From positions 509,501 to 573,500 of the forward strand of contig NZ_CP060635.1 in assembly GCF_014337215.1 (NCBI RefSeq): a stretch of DNA of 64,000 nt, written 5' to 3'. This document shows, in pieces, positions 26,401 to 34,120 of the stretch. Every line of letters begins with the position of its first letter. Positions within the stretch are counted from its first letter, which is position 1. Both the position numbers and the translations under genes were made by a program. Below the pieces are notes generated by a model. That model made no database searches, was not told the origin of the DNA, and was given only the letters and a program-made list of their open reading frames with translations. This DNA comes from Wansuia hejianensis. GTDB taxonomy: Bacteria; Bacillota; Clostridia; Lachnospirales; Lachnospiraceae.

Positions 26401-27052
26401 GAAAAAGCAGATTTCAGGCCTGAAGGATGAGATCAAAGGGCTTGGAGACGTAAATGTCAATGCCATAGAAGATTTTAAGGGGCTGCAGGAACGTCATACC
26501 TTCCTGTCTACCCAGCACAGGGACCTGGTGAAGGCGGCAGAAACTCTGCAAGGGATCATCGACGAACTGGACCAGGGAATGCGCCGGCAATTTGCGGAAA
26601 AATTTGAAGAAATCCGCACAGAATTTGACAAGGCCTTTAAGCAGCTGTTCGGCGGCGGACGGGGCACGCTGGAGCTGATGGAGGATGAAGACATCCTGGA
26701 AGCAGGAATTAAGATCATATCCCAGCCGCCCGGCAAAAAGCTTCAGAACATGATGCAGCTCTCCGGCGGTGAAAAAGCGCTGACAGCCATCGCGCTGCTG
26801 TTTGCCATACAGAACCTGAAGCCGTCGCCCTTCTGCCTGCTGGATGAGATTGAAGCGGCGCTGGATGATTCGAATGTAGGGCGCTTCGCAAAGTATCTGC
26901 ACAAGTTGACAAAGAATACGCAATTTATTATTATTACACATAGAAGAGGAACCATGACCGCGGCGGACCGCCTGTATGGCATCACGATGCAGGAAAAAGG
27001 CGTTTCCACTCTGGTTTCGGTGAATCTGATTGAGGGTGAACTGGACAAATAG
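23498..27052 (+). CDS. smc: Chromosome segregation ATPase SMC
   Basis: 1184 residues, full family length. N-terminal Walker A GPNGSGKSN (about 32-40), long coiled coils, hinge domain near residues 505-660 (with IHGVVADLI and ETALGGSLQNIVT), second coiled coil, then the signature LSGGEKALTAIALLFA and Walker B FCLLDEIEAALDDSNV. Forms the condensin core with ScpA and ScpB. Starts 7 bp after rnc. Confidence 0.98.
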   Translation: MYLKSIEMQGFKSFANKILLEFHDGITGIVGPNGSGKSNVGDAVRWVLGEQSAKQLRGGNMQDVIFSGTETRKPLGFASVAITLDNSDHQLNIDFEEVTVTRRLYRSGESEYLLNGRNCRLKDINELFYDTGIGKEGYSIIGQGQIDKILNGKPEERRELFDEAAGIVKFKRRKAATLKKLDEEQQNLVRVTDILSELTRQLSPLEKQAEKARIYLKKKEELKALDINLFLVESERIEEQLQETGRKKEAAEEELRGTAEAFERTKQEYEEIERQMEALDATILAAREEASRNALQKQQLEGQIDVLKEQIHAAEQNSEHYQNRIAAVTEDMERREGVKQGYEKEKIQLKLELQEAEERKEAAEAAVQALQSQIGDKTQAAEQGKNEIIELLNRRSSIKGKIQRYDTMLEQIGIRKSELSQKMLHLKSDEAQQMGDLARYQEEYEAVSREAEEKKQQMDRNQHQISALQRKIEEENRQMEIGQTAYHREESRLESLKNITERYEGYGNSIKKVMEQKEQNPGIHGVVADLIKTQKKYETAIETALGGSLQNIVTDNENTAKYLIEYLKRGRFGRATFLPLTSMSREAPAAEVVAEEGVIGSAGDLVECDRIYRGLVGKLLGRTLVVDTIDHAIRIGRKYHQRLRMVTLEGELLSPGGSMTGGSFRNNSNLLGRRREIEELESSVRSLKKDMTAMQAAIEEDRSRRNKLRGQQNELSEILQSLYLKQNTARMNLEAIREKTENLRMDYQSLQGEGREIEKQIGEIHQNRQEIRREMDHSREQESSLEQMISDVTAELEALHSQEQEAAASQDRERLAYANLQQKCEFLEMNIRSVRDELERLKNEKETVSQSLLEESGAVGKKEADILEIQKTIEAAGRTMEAAEVDMNGYLRQKEEMGRSHKAFFQKRDELSEHRNRMDKECFRLNAQLEKLEETKEAAVAYLWDEYQITPDQTECYASEERPERAGLKKQISGLKDEIKGLGDVNVNAIEDFKGLQERHTFLSTQHRDLVKAAETLQGIIDELDQGMRRQFAEKFEEIRTEFDKAFKQLFGGGRGTLELMEDEDILEAGIKIISQPPGKKLQNMMQLSGGEKALTAIALLFAIQNLKPSPFCLLDEIEAALDDSNVGRFAKYLHKLTKNTQFIIITHRRGTMTAADRLYGITMQEKGVSTLVSVNLIEGELDK

Positions 27053-27064
27053 GAGGTGGCCTGA

Positions 27065-28006
27065 TTGGCGGAGGAGAAAGTTGGCTTTTTTAAAAGATTG
27101 GTAAATGGACTATCCAAGACCAGAGCGAGCATTGTATCCGGAATTGACTCTATTTTCAGAGGCTTTTCCAGCATCGATGACGATTTTTACGAAGAGATTG
27201 AAGAAATCCTTGTGATGGGAGATATCGGGATTAATACCACAACGGCGATCATCTCGAACCTGAAGATGGAAGTGGCGGACCGCCATATCAAGGAACCGTC
27301 AGAGTGCAAACAGTTGCTGATTGACAGCATCAAGAAGCAGATGGCCGTAGGGGACACCGCCTATGAATTTGAGAACAGAAAATCAGTGGTGCTGGTGATC
27401 GGCGTGAATGGCGTGGGCAAGACAACCTCCGTCGGTAAGCTGGCAGGTAAGCTGAAGGACCAGGGGAAAAAAGTGATCCTGGCGGCGGCGGACACGTTCC
27501 GCGCCGCGGCCGGAGAACAACTGGCCCAATGGGCCAACCGGGCGGGCGTTGAGATCATCGGCGGCCAGTCCGGGGCGGATCCGGCGTCTGTGGTCTACGA
27601 TGCGGTAGCCGCCGCCAAGGCCAGGAATGCCGACGTGCTTCTGTGCGATACGGCCGGACGCCTGCACAATAAAAAGAATCTTATGGAAGAGCTGAGAAAG
27701 ATCTACCGGATTCTGGAAAAAGAATATCCGGAAGCATATCTGGAAACTTTGGTGGTTCTGGACGGAACCACGGGGCAGAACGCTCTGGCCCAGGCCCGGC
27801 AGTTTAACGAGGTAGCCAATGTGACAGGAATCATCCTGACCAAGCTGGACGGGACTGCAAAGGGCGGCATTGCCGTAGCTATCCAGTCTGAGCTGGACAT
27901 TCCGGTAAAATATATCGGGGTGGGCGAGTCTATCGACGATTTACAGAAATTTGATTCAGACCAATTTGTCAATGCACTTTTTGACGTTTCTCCGGATCAT
28001 GAATAG
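27065..28006 (+). CDS. ftsY: Signal recognition particle receptor FtsY
   Basis: 313 residues from a TTG start behind AGGAGGTG. Short N-terminal region then the NG GTPase: GVNGVGKTTSVGKLAG, the I-box ADTFRAAAGEQL, DTAGRLHNKKNLMEEL and TKLDGTAKGG. Docks ribosome-SRP complexes at the membrane. It follows smc by 12 bp, a common arrangement in Clostridia. Confidence 0.97.
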   Translation: MAEEKVGFFKRLVNGLSKTRASIVSGIDSIFRGFSSIDDDFYEEIEEILVMGDIGINTTTAIISNLKMEVADRHIKEPSECKQLLIDSIKKQMAVGDTAYEFENRKSVVLVIGVNGVGKTTSVGKLAGKLKDQGKKVILAAADTFRAAAGEQLAQWANRAGVEIIGGQSGADPASVVYDAVAAAKARNADVLLCDTAGRLHNKKNLMEELRKIYRILEKEYPEAYLETLVVLDGTTGQNALAQARQFNEVANVTGIILTKLDGTAKGGIAVAIQSELDIPVKYIGVGESIDDLQKFDSDQFVNALFDVSPDHE

Positions 28007-28046
28007 ATGTAAAAAATAAAACGCAAAGGTGAAAGGAAGAAAAAAG

Positions 28047-29258
28047 ATGCTGACATTAGATAAATTTGAAGAAGCCTCAGAAGCTGTGAAAAAAGTAACC
28101 CAGGAGACGAAACTGATCTACAGTGATTATTTCAGTGAGCAGACGGGAAACAAGGTATATCTGAAGCCAGAGAACATGCAGTTTACCGGGGCCTATAAGC
28201 TGAGGGGAGCTTATTACAAGATCAGCACGCTCAGCGAGGAGGAGCGGTCCAGGGGACTGATCACCGCATCCGCCGGCAATCACGCCCAGGGAGTGGCCTA
28301 TGCGGCAAAATGCTTTGGAGCGAAATCAGTGATCGTAATGCCGACCACCACCCCTTTGATCAAGGTGGAAAGGACTAAAAATTACGGGGCGGAGGTTGTC
28401 CTGTACGGCGATGTATATGACGAGGCCTGTGAATATGCGCTGAAGCTGGCTGATGAAAAGGGCTATACCTTTATCCACCCCTTCGATGACCTGACGGTAG
28501 CCACGGGGCAGGGTACGATCGCCATGGAAATCTTCCAGGAGCTGCCGCTGGTGGACTACATTCTGGTTCCTGTAGGCGGCGGCGGCCTGGCCACAGGCGT
28601 CTCCACCCTGGCCAAGCTTCTGAATCCCAAGATCAAGGTGATCGGAGTGGAGCCTGCGGGAGCCAACTGTATGCAGGTATCCATGGAAAAAGGCGAAGTG
28701 ACCACTCTCCCGGAGGTTAATACCATTGCCGATGGCACCGCCGTCAAACGTCCCGGCGAGAAGACGTTCCCTTATCTCCAGGAGAATCTGGACGGCATCA
28801 TTACCGTGGAAGACAGCGAACTGATCGTGGCATTCCTGGATATGGTGGAGAATCACAAGATGATCGTGGAGAACTCCGGGCTTCTGACGGTAGCTGCCCT
28901 GAAGCATATGGATGTGAAGGGGAAAAAGATTGTCTCCATCTTAAGCGGCGGCAACATGGACGTCATCATCATGTCTTCCGTGGTGCAGAACGGCCTGATA
29001 GCCAGAGACAGGATATTTACGATATCCGTACTGCTTCCCGACAAGCCGGGTGAGCTGGTGAGAGTATCCTCCGTCATTGCAGAGCAGAAAGGCAATGTGG
29101 TAAAGCTGGAGCATAACCAGTTCTACAGCACAAACCGGAATGCGGCTGTAGAGCTGCGGATCACAATGGAAGCATTTGGAACAGAGCACAAGAAACAGAT
29201 CATAAAAGCCCTGGAAGAAGCAGGATACCGGCCCAAACAGGTGCGTGCGAACCTGTAA
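28047..29258 (+). CDS. ilvA: Threonine ammonia-lyase with C-terminal ACT domain
   Basis: 403 residues from ATG 28047, which has GAAAGGAAG at the right distance (an in-frame GTG lies 18 bases upstream). PLP enzyme, fold type II: PLP Lys in TGAYKLRGAYYK, ASAGNHAQGVA, and the glycine loop VPVGGGGLATG. Residues 325-403 form one ACT domain. Converts threonine to 2-oxobutanoate and ammonia. The single ACT form fits the catabolic/TdcB-like branch as well as IlvA. Confidence 0.88.
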   Translation: MLTLDKFEEASEAVKKVTQETKLIYSDYFSEQTGNKVYLKPENMQFTGAYKLRGAYYKISTLSEEERSRGLITASAGNHAQGVAYAAKCFGAKSVIVMPTTTPLIKVERTKNYGAEVVLYGDVYDEACEYALKLADEKGYTFIHPFDDLTVATGQGTIAMEIFQELPLVDYILVPVGGGGLATGVSTLAKLLNPKIKVIGVEPAGANCMQVSMEKGEVTTLPEVNTIADGTAVKRPGEKTFPYLQENLDGIITVEDSELIVAFLDMVENHKMIVENSGLLTVAALKHMDVKGKKIVSILSGGNMDVIIMSSVVQNGLIARDRIFTISVLLPDKPGELVRVSSVIAEQKGNVVKLEHNQFYSTNRNAAVELRITMEAFGTEHKKQIIKALEEAGYRPKQVRANL

Positions 29259-29389
29259 TCCGATTCAGCCATGCGCAGGCCTGGCTGCGGAAAATAGGCA
29301 GAGGGAAATTCCGGTATAGACAGTGTAGTTTACAGGGCAGGTTTTAGCGGCCATTCGGAGGGAGGGCTGCAGAAAGGCGGGTTGAAAGG

Positions 29390-30499
29390 ATGGAACGAGC
29401 TAAAGTTTATTTTACAGATTTCAGAACGGGCACCGGAACCAACATACAGAAAAAATTGGAGCGCCTGATGCTGAAGGCAGGAATAGAAACCATTGATTTT
29501 GACAGGAAGTATGCGGCGATAAAGATACATTTCGGAGAGCCGGGCAATCTGGCTTACCTGCGTCCGAACTATGCCAGGACAGTTGTGGATGTGGTAAAAT
29601 CCATGGGAGGGAACCCCTATCTGACAGACTGCAATACGCTGTACGTGGGCGGAAGAAAGAATGCGCTGGATCACCTGGACAGCGCTTATGTTAATGGTTT
29701 TTCGCCTTTCTCCACAGGCTGTCATATCCTGATCGGCGACGGCCTGAAGGGTACCGATGATATTGAAGTCCCTGTGGAGGGCGGCGAATATGTGAAGAGC
29801 GCGAAAATCGGGCGGGCCATCATGGACGCGGACGTGTTTATCAGCCTGACGCATTTCAAGGGCCACGAAGGTACAGGATTCGGCGGGACACTGAAGAATA
29901 TTGGAATGGGGTGCGGCTCCAGGGCTGGAAAGATGGAGATGCACAGCGCCGGAAAGCCCCATGTAAGCCAGAAACGGTGTATTGGCTGTAAACTGTGCAC
30001 AAAGGTATGCGCCCATGATGCCATTACCGTTGAGGATAAAAAAGCGTCCATTGATCACAGCAAATGCGTGGGCTGCGGGAGATGTATCGGAGTCTGTCAT
30101 CAGGACGCCATTCTTCCGGCTTCCGATGAGTCTCTGGATATCCTGAACAGGAAGATTGCGGAGTATTCCAAAGCGGTATTGGACGGCCGTCCCTGCTTCC
30201 ACATCAGTATTGTTGCGGACGTGTCTCCCTACTGTGACTGTCATCCGGAGAATGACGCGGCCATTGTGCCGGACGTGGGCATGTTTGCTTCTTTTGATCC
30301 TGTAGCGCTGGATAAAGCCTGCGCAGACGCTGTGAACGCCCAGCCGGCAATTCAGAACAGTGTGCTGGGAGAGGCAGATCATGAGGGACACGATCATTTC
30401 AGCGCCGTATTTCCAGTTACTAACTGGAAGGTTTGCCTGGGACACGCAGAAAAGCTGGGGTTAGGCACTATGGAATATGAACTGGTAACAGTAAAATAG
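29390..30499 (+). CDS. DUF362 protein with two 4Fe-4S clusters
   Basis: 369 residues. N-terminal DUF362 domain (KVYFTDFRTG, IHFGEPGNLAYLRP, THFKGHEGTGFGGTLKN). Residues 187-245 carry two ferredoxin-type motifs, CIGCKLCTKVC and CVGCGRCIGVC, then DUF362 continues (SIVADVSPYCDCHPEND). Annotated in many anaerobes as an iron-sulfur redox protein of unknown reaction; a related maturase role is possible but not shown. Stand-alone gene with a hairpin after it. Confidence 0.85.
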   Translation: MERAKVYFTDFRTGTGTNIQKKLERLMLKAGIETIDFDRKYAAIKIHFGEPGNLAYLRPNYARTVVDVVKSMGGNPYLTDCNTLYVGGRKNALDHLDSAYVNGFSPFSTGCHILIGDGLKGTDDIEVPVEGGEYVKSAKIGRAIMDADVFISLTHFKGHEGTGFGGTLKNIGMGCGSRAGKMEMHSAGKPHVSQKRCIGCKLCTKVCAHDAITVEDKKASIDHSKCVGCGRCIGVCHQDAILPASDESLDILNRKIAEYSKAVLDGRPCFHISIVADVSPYCDCHPENDAAIVPDVGMFASFDPVALDKACADAVNAQPAIQNSVLGEADHEGHDHFSAVFPVTNWKVCLGHAEKLGLGTMEYELVTVK

Positions 30500-30507
30500 A
30501 TCTGTTG

Positions 30508-30563
30508 GCGGCGGGGGAGCATCCGGTTAGATGATCCCCCCGCTGCAGCCTCAGATCTTTTTT
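30508..30563 (+). terminator. GC-rich hairpin between convergent DUF362 and ABC permease genes
   Basis: GCGGCGGGGGAGCATC pairs imperfectly with GATGATCCCCCCGCTGC around CGGTTA (30508-30546); a T7 run lies 10 bases further on. Probably ends the DUF362 transcript. Confidence 0.6.
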
Positions 30564-31351
30564 TAATATTTATATTTTTTTTCGATAATGTTGAGAATCC
30601 CGTAGAACATGGTTGCTATCACGCACAGTATTACAATGGACATGATTACCATATTCAGTTTGAATACCTGTGAGCCATAGATGATCAGGTATCCCAGCCC
30701 GCTGCGGGCCCCGATGAATTCTCCGATGACGACGCCAACCAGGCAGAGACCGATGTTGACTTTAAACGTACTCAGAAGATATGGTATGGAAGAGGGAAGG
30801 ACTACCTTGGTCAGGCAGTCTTTTTTCTTGCCGCCCAGGGTGTGGATCAGCTTCAGCATATCAGGATCCACAGCGTGAAAACCGGCGTCCAGGCTGATGA
30901 TGGAGCCGAAGATGGCAACGGACATGCCGGCGACGATGATCGTTTTCATGTTGGCGCCCAGCCATACGATCAGGAGGGGAGCCAGCGCTGATTTCGGAAG
31001 GCTGTTCAGAACTACCATATAGGGTTCCATGACTGCGGCGAATTTAGGGAACATCCATAGCAGCACAGAAAACAGAACGGAGAAAACCAGCACCAGAAGA
31101 AAGCTCAGCGCTGTTTCTGCAACTGTGATACCGATGTGGGAAAAGAGCGCCTGATCCCGGCACATGGTATAAAAGGTTTTTGCGATGCCTGACGGGCTGC
31201 TGAAAATAAATGAGTCAATCCAGCCAAAGTCCGCAGCGGCTTCCCACAATGCGAGAAAGCCCAGAAACAGGATCAGGCGGAGAGCTGTGATCTGGCGCTT
31301 CCGGCTTTTCAGTTTCTTAAGATAGAGAGATTGTGCTGTTGTTTCCTTCAT
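30563..31351 (-). CDS. ABC transporter permease, SsuC/TauC/ThiX type
   Basis: 262 residues, about six membrane helices. BPD_transp_1 domain with the EAA-type loop (TLGGKKKDCLTKVVLPSSIPYLLST, about 190-215) that docks the ATPase, and the ending GLGYLIIYGSQ. This permease class imports sulfonates, nitrate or pyrimidine precursors; the substrate cannot be told from the sequence. It overlaps the ATPase gene by 35 bases and has its own AAGGAG. No substrate-binding protein is encoded nearby. Confidence 0.9.
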   Translation of the reverse strand: MKETTAQSLYLKKLKSRKRQITALRLILFLGFLALWEAAADFGWIDSFIFSSPSGIAKTFYTMCRDQALFSHIGITVAETALSFLLVLVFSVLFSVLLWMFPKFAAVMEPYMVVLNSLPKSALAPLLIVWLGANMKTIIVAGMSVAIFGSIISLDAGFHAVDPDMLKLIHTLGGKKKDCLTKVVLPSSIPYLLSTFKVNIGLCLVGVVIGEFIGARSGLGYLIIYGSQVFKLNMVIMSIVILCVIATMFYGILNIIEKKYKY

Positions 31352-32111
31352 GGCTGTTCAGCTCCTTCCAGATGAGATTGAAATAATGTTTGAAGTTCGG
31401 CGCGTTGCGGGAGCTCATGGGTGTCCGGTTTTCAATGTCCAGCTCGACCGGGATCACAGATGTGAGTCTGGCCGGGCGTTTGGAAAGGATGATGACGCGG
31501 TCAGCCATACTGATGGCTTCTGAAATGTCATGTGTTACCAGAAGAGCGGTTTTCCCCTCTTTCTTTATGATTTGTCCTATATCATCGGCTACATTTAACC
31601 GGGTCTGGTAATCCAGGGCGGAAAAGGGTTCATCCAGCAGCAAAAGAGCCGGCTCCAGGGCCAGCGTGCGGATCAGTGCCGCCCGCTGCCGCATACCCCC
31701 TGACAGCTGGGAGGGACGGGCCTTTTTAAATTGGGCAAGTCCGTAAGAGCTCATCAGTTCATCCACATGGGCTTTAGTCTCATCCGTTATATTGTGCTGT
31801 ATCTCCAGGCCCAGAAGCACGTTGCTGTAAATCGTGCGCCATTCGAAGAGATGATCCTTTTGCAGCATGTAACCGATGTTAATGCTGGATTCCTCCAGGG
31901 GCTTTCCTTCAATGGTAATCGTTCCGTGCTCCGGGCGGAGAAGTCCGGAGATCAGATTCAGAATGGTACTTTTTCCGCAGCCGCTGGGGCCGACGATCGC
32001 TACAAATTCCCCTTTTTCAATTGAAAAGCTGATATCAGATAAAACCGGCGTTTCGCCTTCCGGTGTATGATAGGCAAGGGAGATATGGTTTAATTCTAAC
32101 AGTTGATCCAT
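31317..32111 (-). CDS. ABC transporter ATP-binding protein, SsuB/TauB/ThiZ type
   Basis: 264 residues. Walker A GPSGCGKST (about 40-48), Q-loop MLQKDHL, signature LSGGMRQRAALIRTLA, Walker B LLLLDEPFSALD and the switch His in VTHDISEA. Partner of the following permease. First gene of this two-gene operon. Confidence 0.92.
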   Translation of the reverse strand: MDQLLELNHISLAYHTPEGETPVLSDISFSIEKGEFVAIVGPSGCGKSTILNLISGLLRPEHGTITIEGKPLEESSINIGYMLQKDHLFEWRTIYSNVLLGLEIQHNITDETKAHVDELMSSYGLAQFKKARPSQLSGGMRQRAALIRTLALEPALLLLDEPFSALDYQTRLNVADDIGQIIKKEGKTALLVTHDISEAISMADRVIILSKRPARLTSVIPVELDIENRTPMSSRNAPNFKHYFNLIWKELNSHEGNNSTISLS

Positions 32112-32270
32112 AACAGACAGAACCTCCAGTCAAGTATAATCTATAATATGAGGAAAATAAAAGCCTGTGATAAGTTCCGGGCAACTGGCATCACGTCCTC
32201 CGGTATGTGATAAATTTTTGGGTAATCAGGGGAATTTAAGGAGGTTATGTTAAAATATAATAAAATTTAT

Positions 32271-32299
32271 TTGAGCAAAAGCGGCATTTGTGGTAGTAT
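32271..32299 (+). promoter_or_regulatory. Probable sigma-A promoter of the UPF0104-queH-argH unit
   Basis: TTGAGC (32271) and TAGTAT (32294-32299) with a 17-base spacer. It places transcription start near 32306 and so rules out translation from the upstream ATG at 32247, which also has only 2 bases after its AAGGAGG. Confidence 0.5.
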
Positions 32300-32363
32300 A
32301 GTGAAGGAACAGCGTCAGTGCAGAAATGAAAGGGTGCCGGCGCTTAGGTACGGCCATGCGAGG

Positions 32364-33455
32364 ATGGAGAGAAGATTGAAGAGTAAGAAAAAGACAATAT
32401 TTAATTTAGTATTTTTACTGGTTGTATTTGTCCTGACGTTATATGGAGTGCTTCGGGGGCAGGATATCGGGGAACTGATCGCTGCCATGGGTGAAGCGGA
32501 CTGGCATTATCTCATGCTGGCAGTGTGCTGTGTGTTGCTGTTCATCTGCGGTCAGGCGGCCGTAATCTGGATTATGATGCATTCGCTCCACAGGAACCAG
32601 AACATGGGGAAGTGTATGCTGTATTCCTTTACCGGATACTTTTTCTGCAGCATTACGCCTTTTGCAAGCGGCGGTCCCCCGATGCAGATTTATTATATGA
32701 AGAAAGAAAAGGTTCCGATTCCGGTGGCGTCGATTGTGATGCTGATCGTGACCTTTATGTATAAAGTGGTTCTGGTGATGGTCGGGCTGTTTTTCCTGCT
32801 GTTTGGACACAGGATCATCAGTGGATATCTGGGAGGCGTTCTTCCGGTGTTCGGCGTGGGGCTTTTCCTGACGATGGGCTTTTGCTTCCTGCTGGCGTTG
32901 TTCATCTTTCACCCGAATCTCGCAAAAAAAGCGATGATGAAGGGGTTGGGCTGGCTGGAGAAGAAGCATCTCATGAAGCATAAGGAAGGCCGTATGGAGA
33001 AGCTGGCGGCTTCCATGGACCGGTACAAGGAGACAGCAGCCTTTTTTAAGAGCCATAAGCCTATGATGGCGCTGGTATTTCTGATCACAGTTATTCAAAG
33101 GTTTATCCTGTTCTATGCTACATATTTTGTATACCGCGCTTTTGGGCTGTCAGGGACTTCCATGTGGACGATCGGACTTCTGCAGGCGGCGATCTCTATT
33201 TCTGTGGATATGCTGCCGATTCCAGGGGGAATGGGGATCAGTGAAGCGATGTTTCTCAGCATATTTGCGCCCGTATTTGGTTCGGCCATGGTTCTGCCGG
33301 GCATGGCGCTGAGCCGCGGGATCACATATTATGTGCAGTTGTTTCTCTGTGCTGTGATGGCGATTGTCGCCCACTTTGTGCTGGGCAGGGAGAAGAAAGC
33401 CGGGAATCCGGCCAAGGCTGCCAAACATGCTAAGGAGATCAGAACGGAGCAGTGA
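32364..33455 (+). CDS. UPF0104 / lysylphosphatidylglycerol synthase TM-like flippase-family protein
   Basis: 363 residues with about eight membrane helices. Matches the AglD/MprF-flippase-like family: TGYFFCSITPFASGGPPMQIYYM near residues 85-107 and a late LPIPGGMGISEAMF loop. Members translocate or synthesise lipid-linked compounds; without the soluble MprF acyltransferase domain, a lipid flippase role is inferred. Start uncertain: ATG 32364, or TTG 32376, which has GGAG at better spacing. Translation of queH follows at once. Confidence 0.8.
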   Translation: MERRLKSKKKTIFNLVFLLVVFVLTLYGVLRGQDIGELIAAMGEADWHYLMLAVCCVLLFICGQAAVIWIMMHSLHRNQNMGKCMLYSFTGYFFCSITPFASGGPPMQIYYMKKEKVPIPVASIVMLIVTFMYKVVLVMVGLFFLLFGHRIISGYLGGVLPVFGVGLFLTMGFCFLLALFIFHPNLAKKAMMKGLGWLEKKHLMKHKEGRMEKLAASMDRYKETAAFFKSHKPMMALVFLITVIQRFILFYATYFVYRAFGLSGTSMWTIGLLQAAISISVDMLPIPGGMGISEAMFLSIFAPVFGSAMVLPGMALSRGITYYVQLFLCAVMAIVAHFVLGREKKAGNPAKAAKHAKEIRTEQ

Positions 33456-33456
33456 G

Positions 33457-34119
33457 ATGCAGGCAAAACGAAATTATCAGAAAGAATTAGATCGTATTCT
33501 GGAAAGGCTGGAGGAGCGGCGGCAGGTACCGTCGCTGCTGCTGCACAGCTGCTGCGCTCCATGCAGCAGCTATGTGCTGGAGTATCTGTCCTGCCGTTTC
33601 CGGATTACGGTTTTTTATTATAATCCGAATATTGCGCCAGAGGAAGAGTACCGGAAGCGTGTGGAGGAACAGAAACGCCTGATCCGGGAGATGTGCCGGG
33701 GATATCCGGTATCCTTTGAGGAAGGTGTATATGATGCGGAACGGTTTTATGAGATGGCAAAAGGCCTGGAGGATGTGCCCGAAGGCGGAGAACGCTGTTT
33801 CCGCTGTTACGAACTGAGACTGCGGGAAGCAGCAAAGACTGCACAGAGGCTGGGAATGGACTATTTTACGACGACCCTTTCCATCAGCCCGCTGAAAAAC
33901 GCAGACAAGCTGAATGAAACCGGCCTTGCGCTGGCCCGCGAATTCCAGGTGGACTATCTGGTATCAGATTTTAAGAAAAAAGATGGCTATAAACGCTCTA
34001 TCGAGTTGTCGCAGGAATACGGGCTGTACCGCCAGAACTATTGCGGCTGTGTCTATTCACAGACGGAAGCCCGGAGGCGTGAAGAGCAAAAGCAGAGAAA
34101 AGAGAAAGAGAGGAATTGA
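33457..34119 (+). CDS. queH: Epoxyqueuosine reductase QueH
   Basis: 220 residues from ATG 33457, one base after the previous stop. DUF208 signature: LLLHSCCAPCSSYVL (Cys 32, 33 and 36), CFRCYELRL (Cys 114 and 117) and YCGCVYS. QueH reduces epoxyqueuosine to queuosine in tRNA, using an iron-sulfur cluster and a nearby metal held by these cysteines. Stops one base before argH. A separate queuine-salvage operon lies at 50-52.7 kb. Confidence 0.93.
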   Translation: MQAKRNYQKELDRILERLEERRQVPSLLLHSCCAPCSSYVLEYLSCRFRITVFYYNPNIAPEEEYRKRVEEQKRLIREMCRGYPVSFEEGVYDAERFYEMAKGLEDVPEGGERCFRCYELRLREAAKTAQRLGMDYFTTTLSISPLKNADKLNETGLALAREFQVDYLVSDFKKKDGYKRSIELSQEYGLYRQNYCGCVYSQTEARRREEQKQRKEKERN

Positions 34120-34120
34120 T

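Noticed and set aside
32247..32363. N-terminal extension of the UPF0104-family protein
   Set aside because: Its ATG is only two bases after AGGAGG and lies upstream of the likely promoter; the extension is not hydrophobic and does not match the family.
33914..34120. Upstream extension of argH
   Set aside because: It reads through queH in another frame; the family N-terminus MAQLWGGRF begins at 34121.
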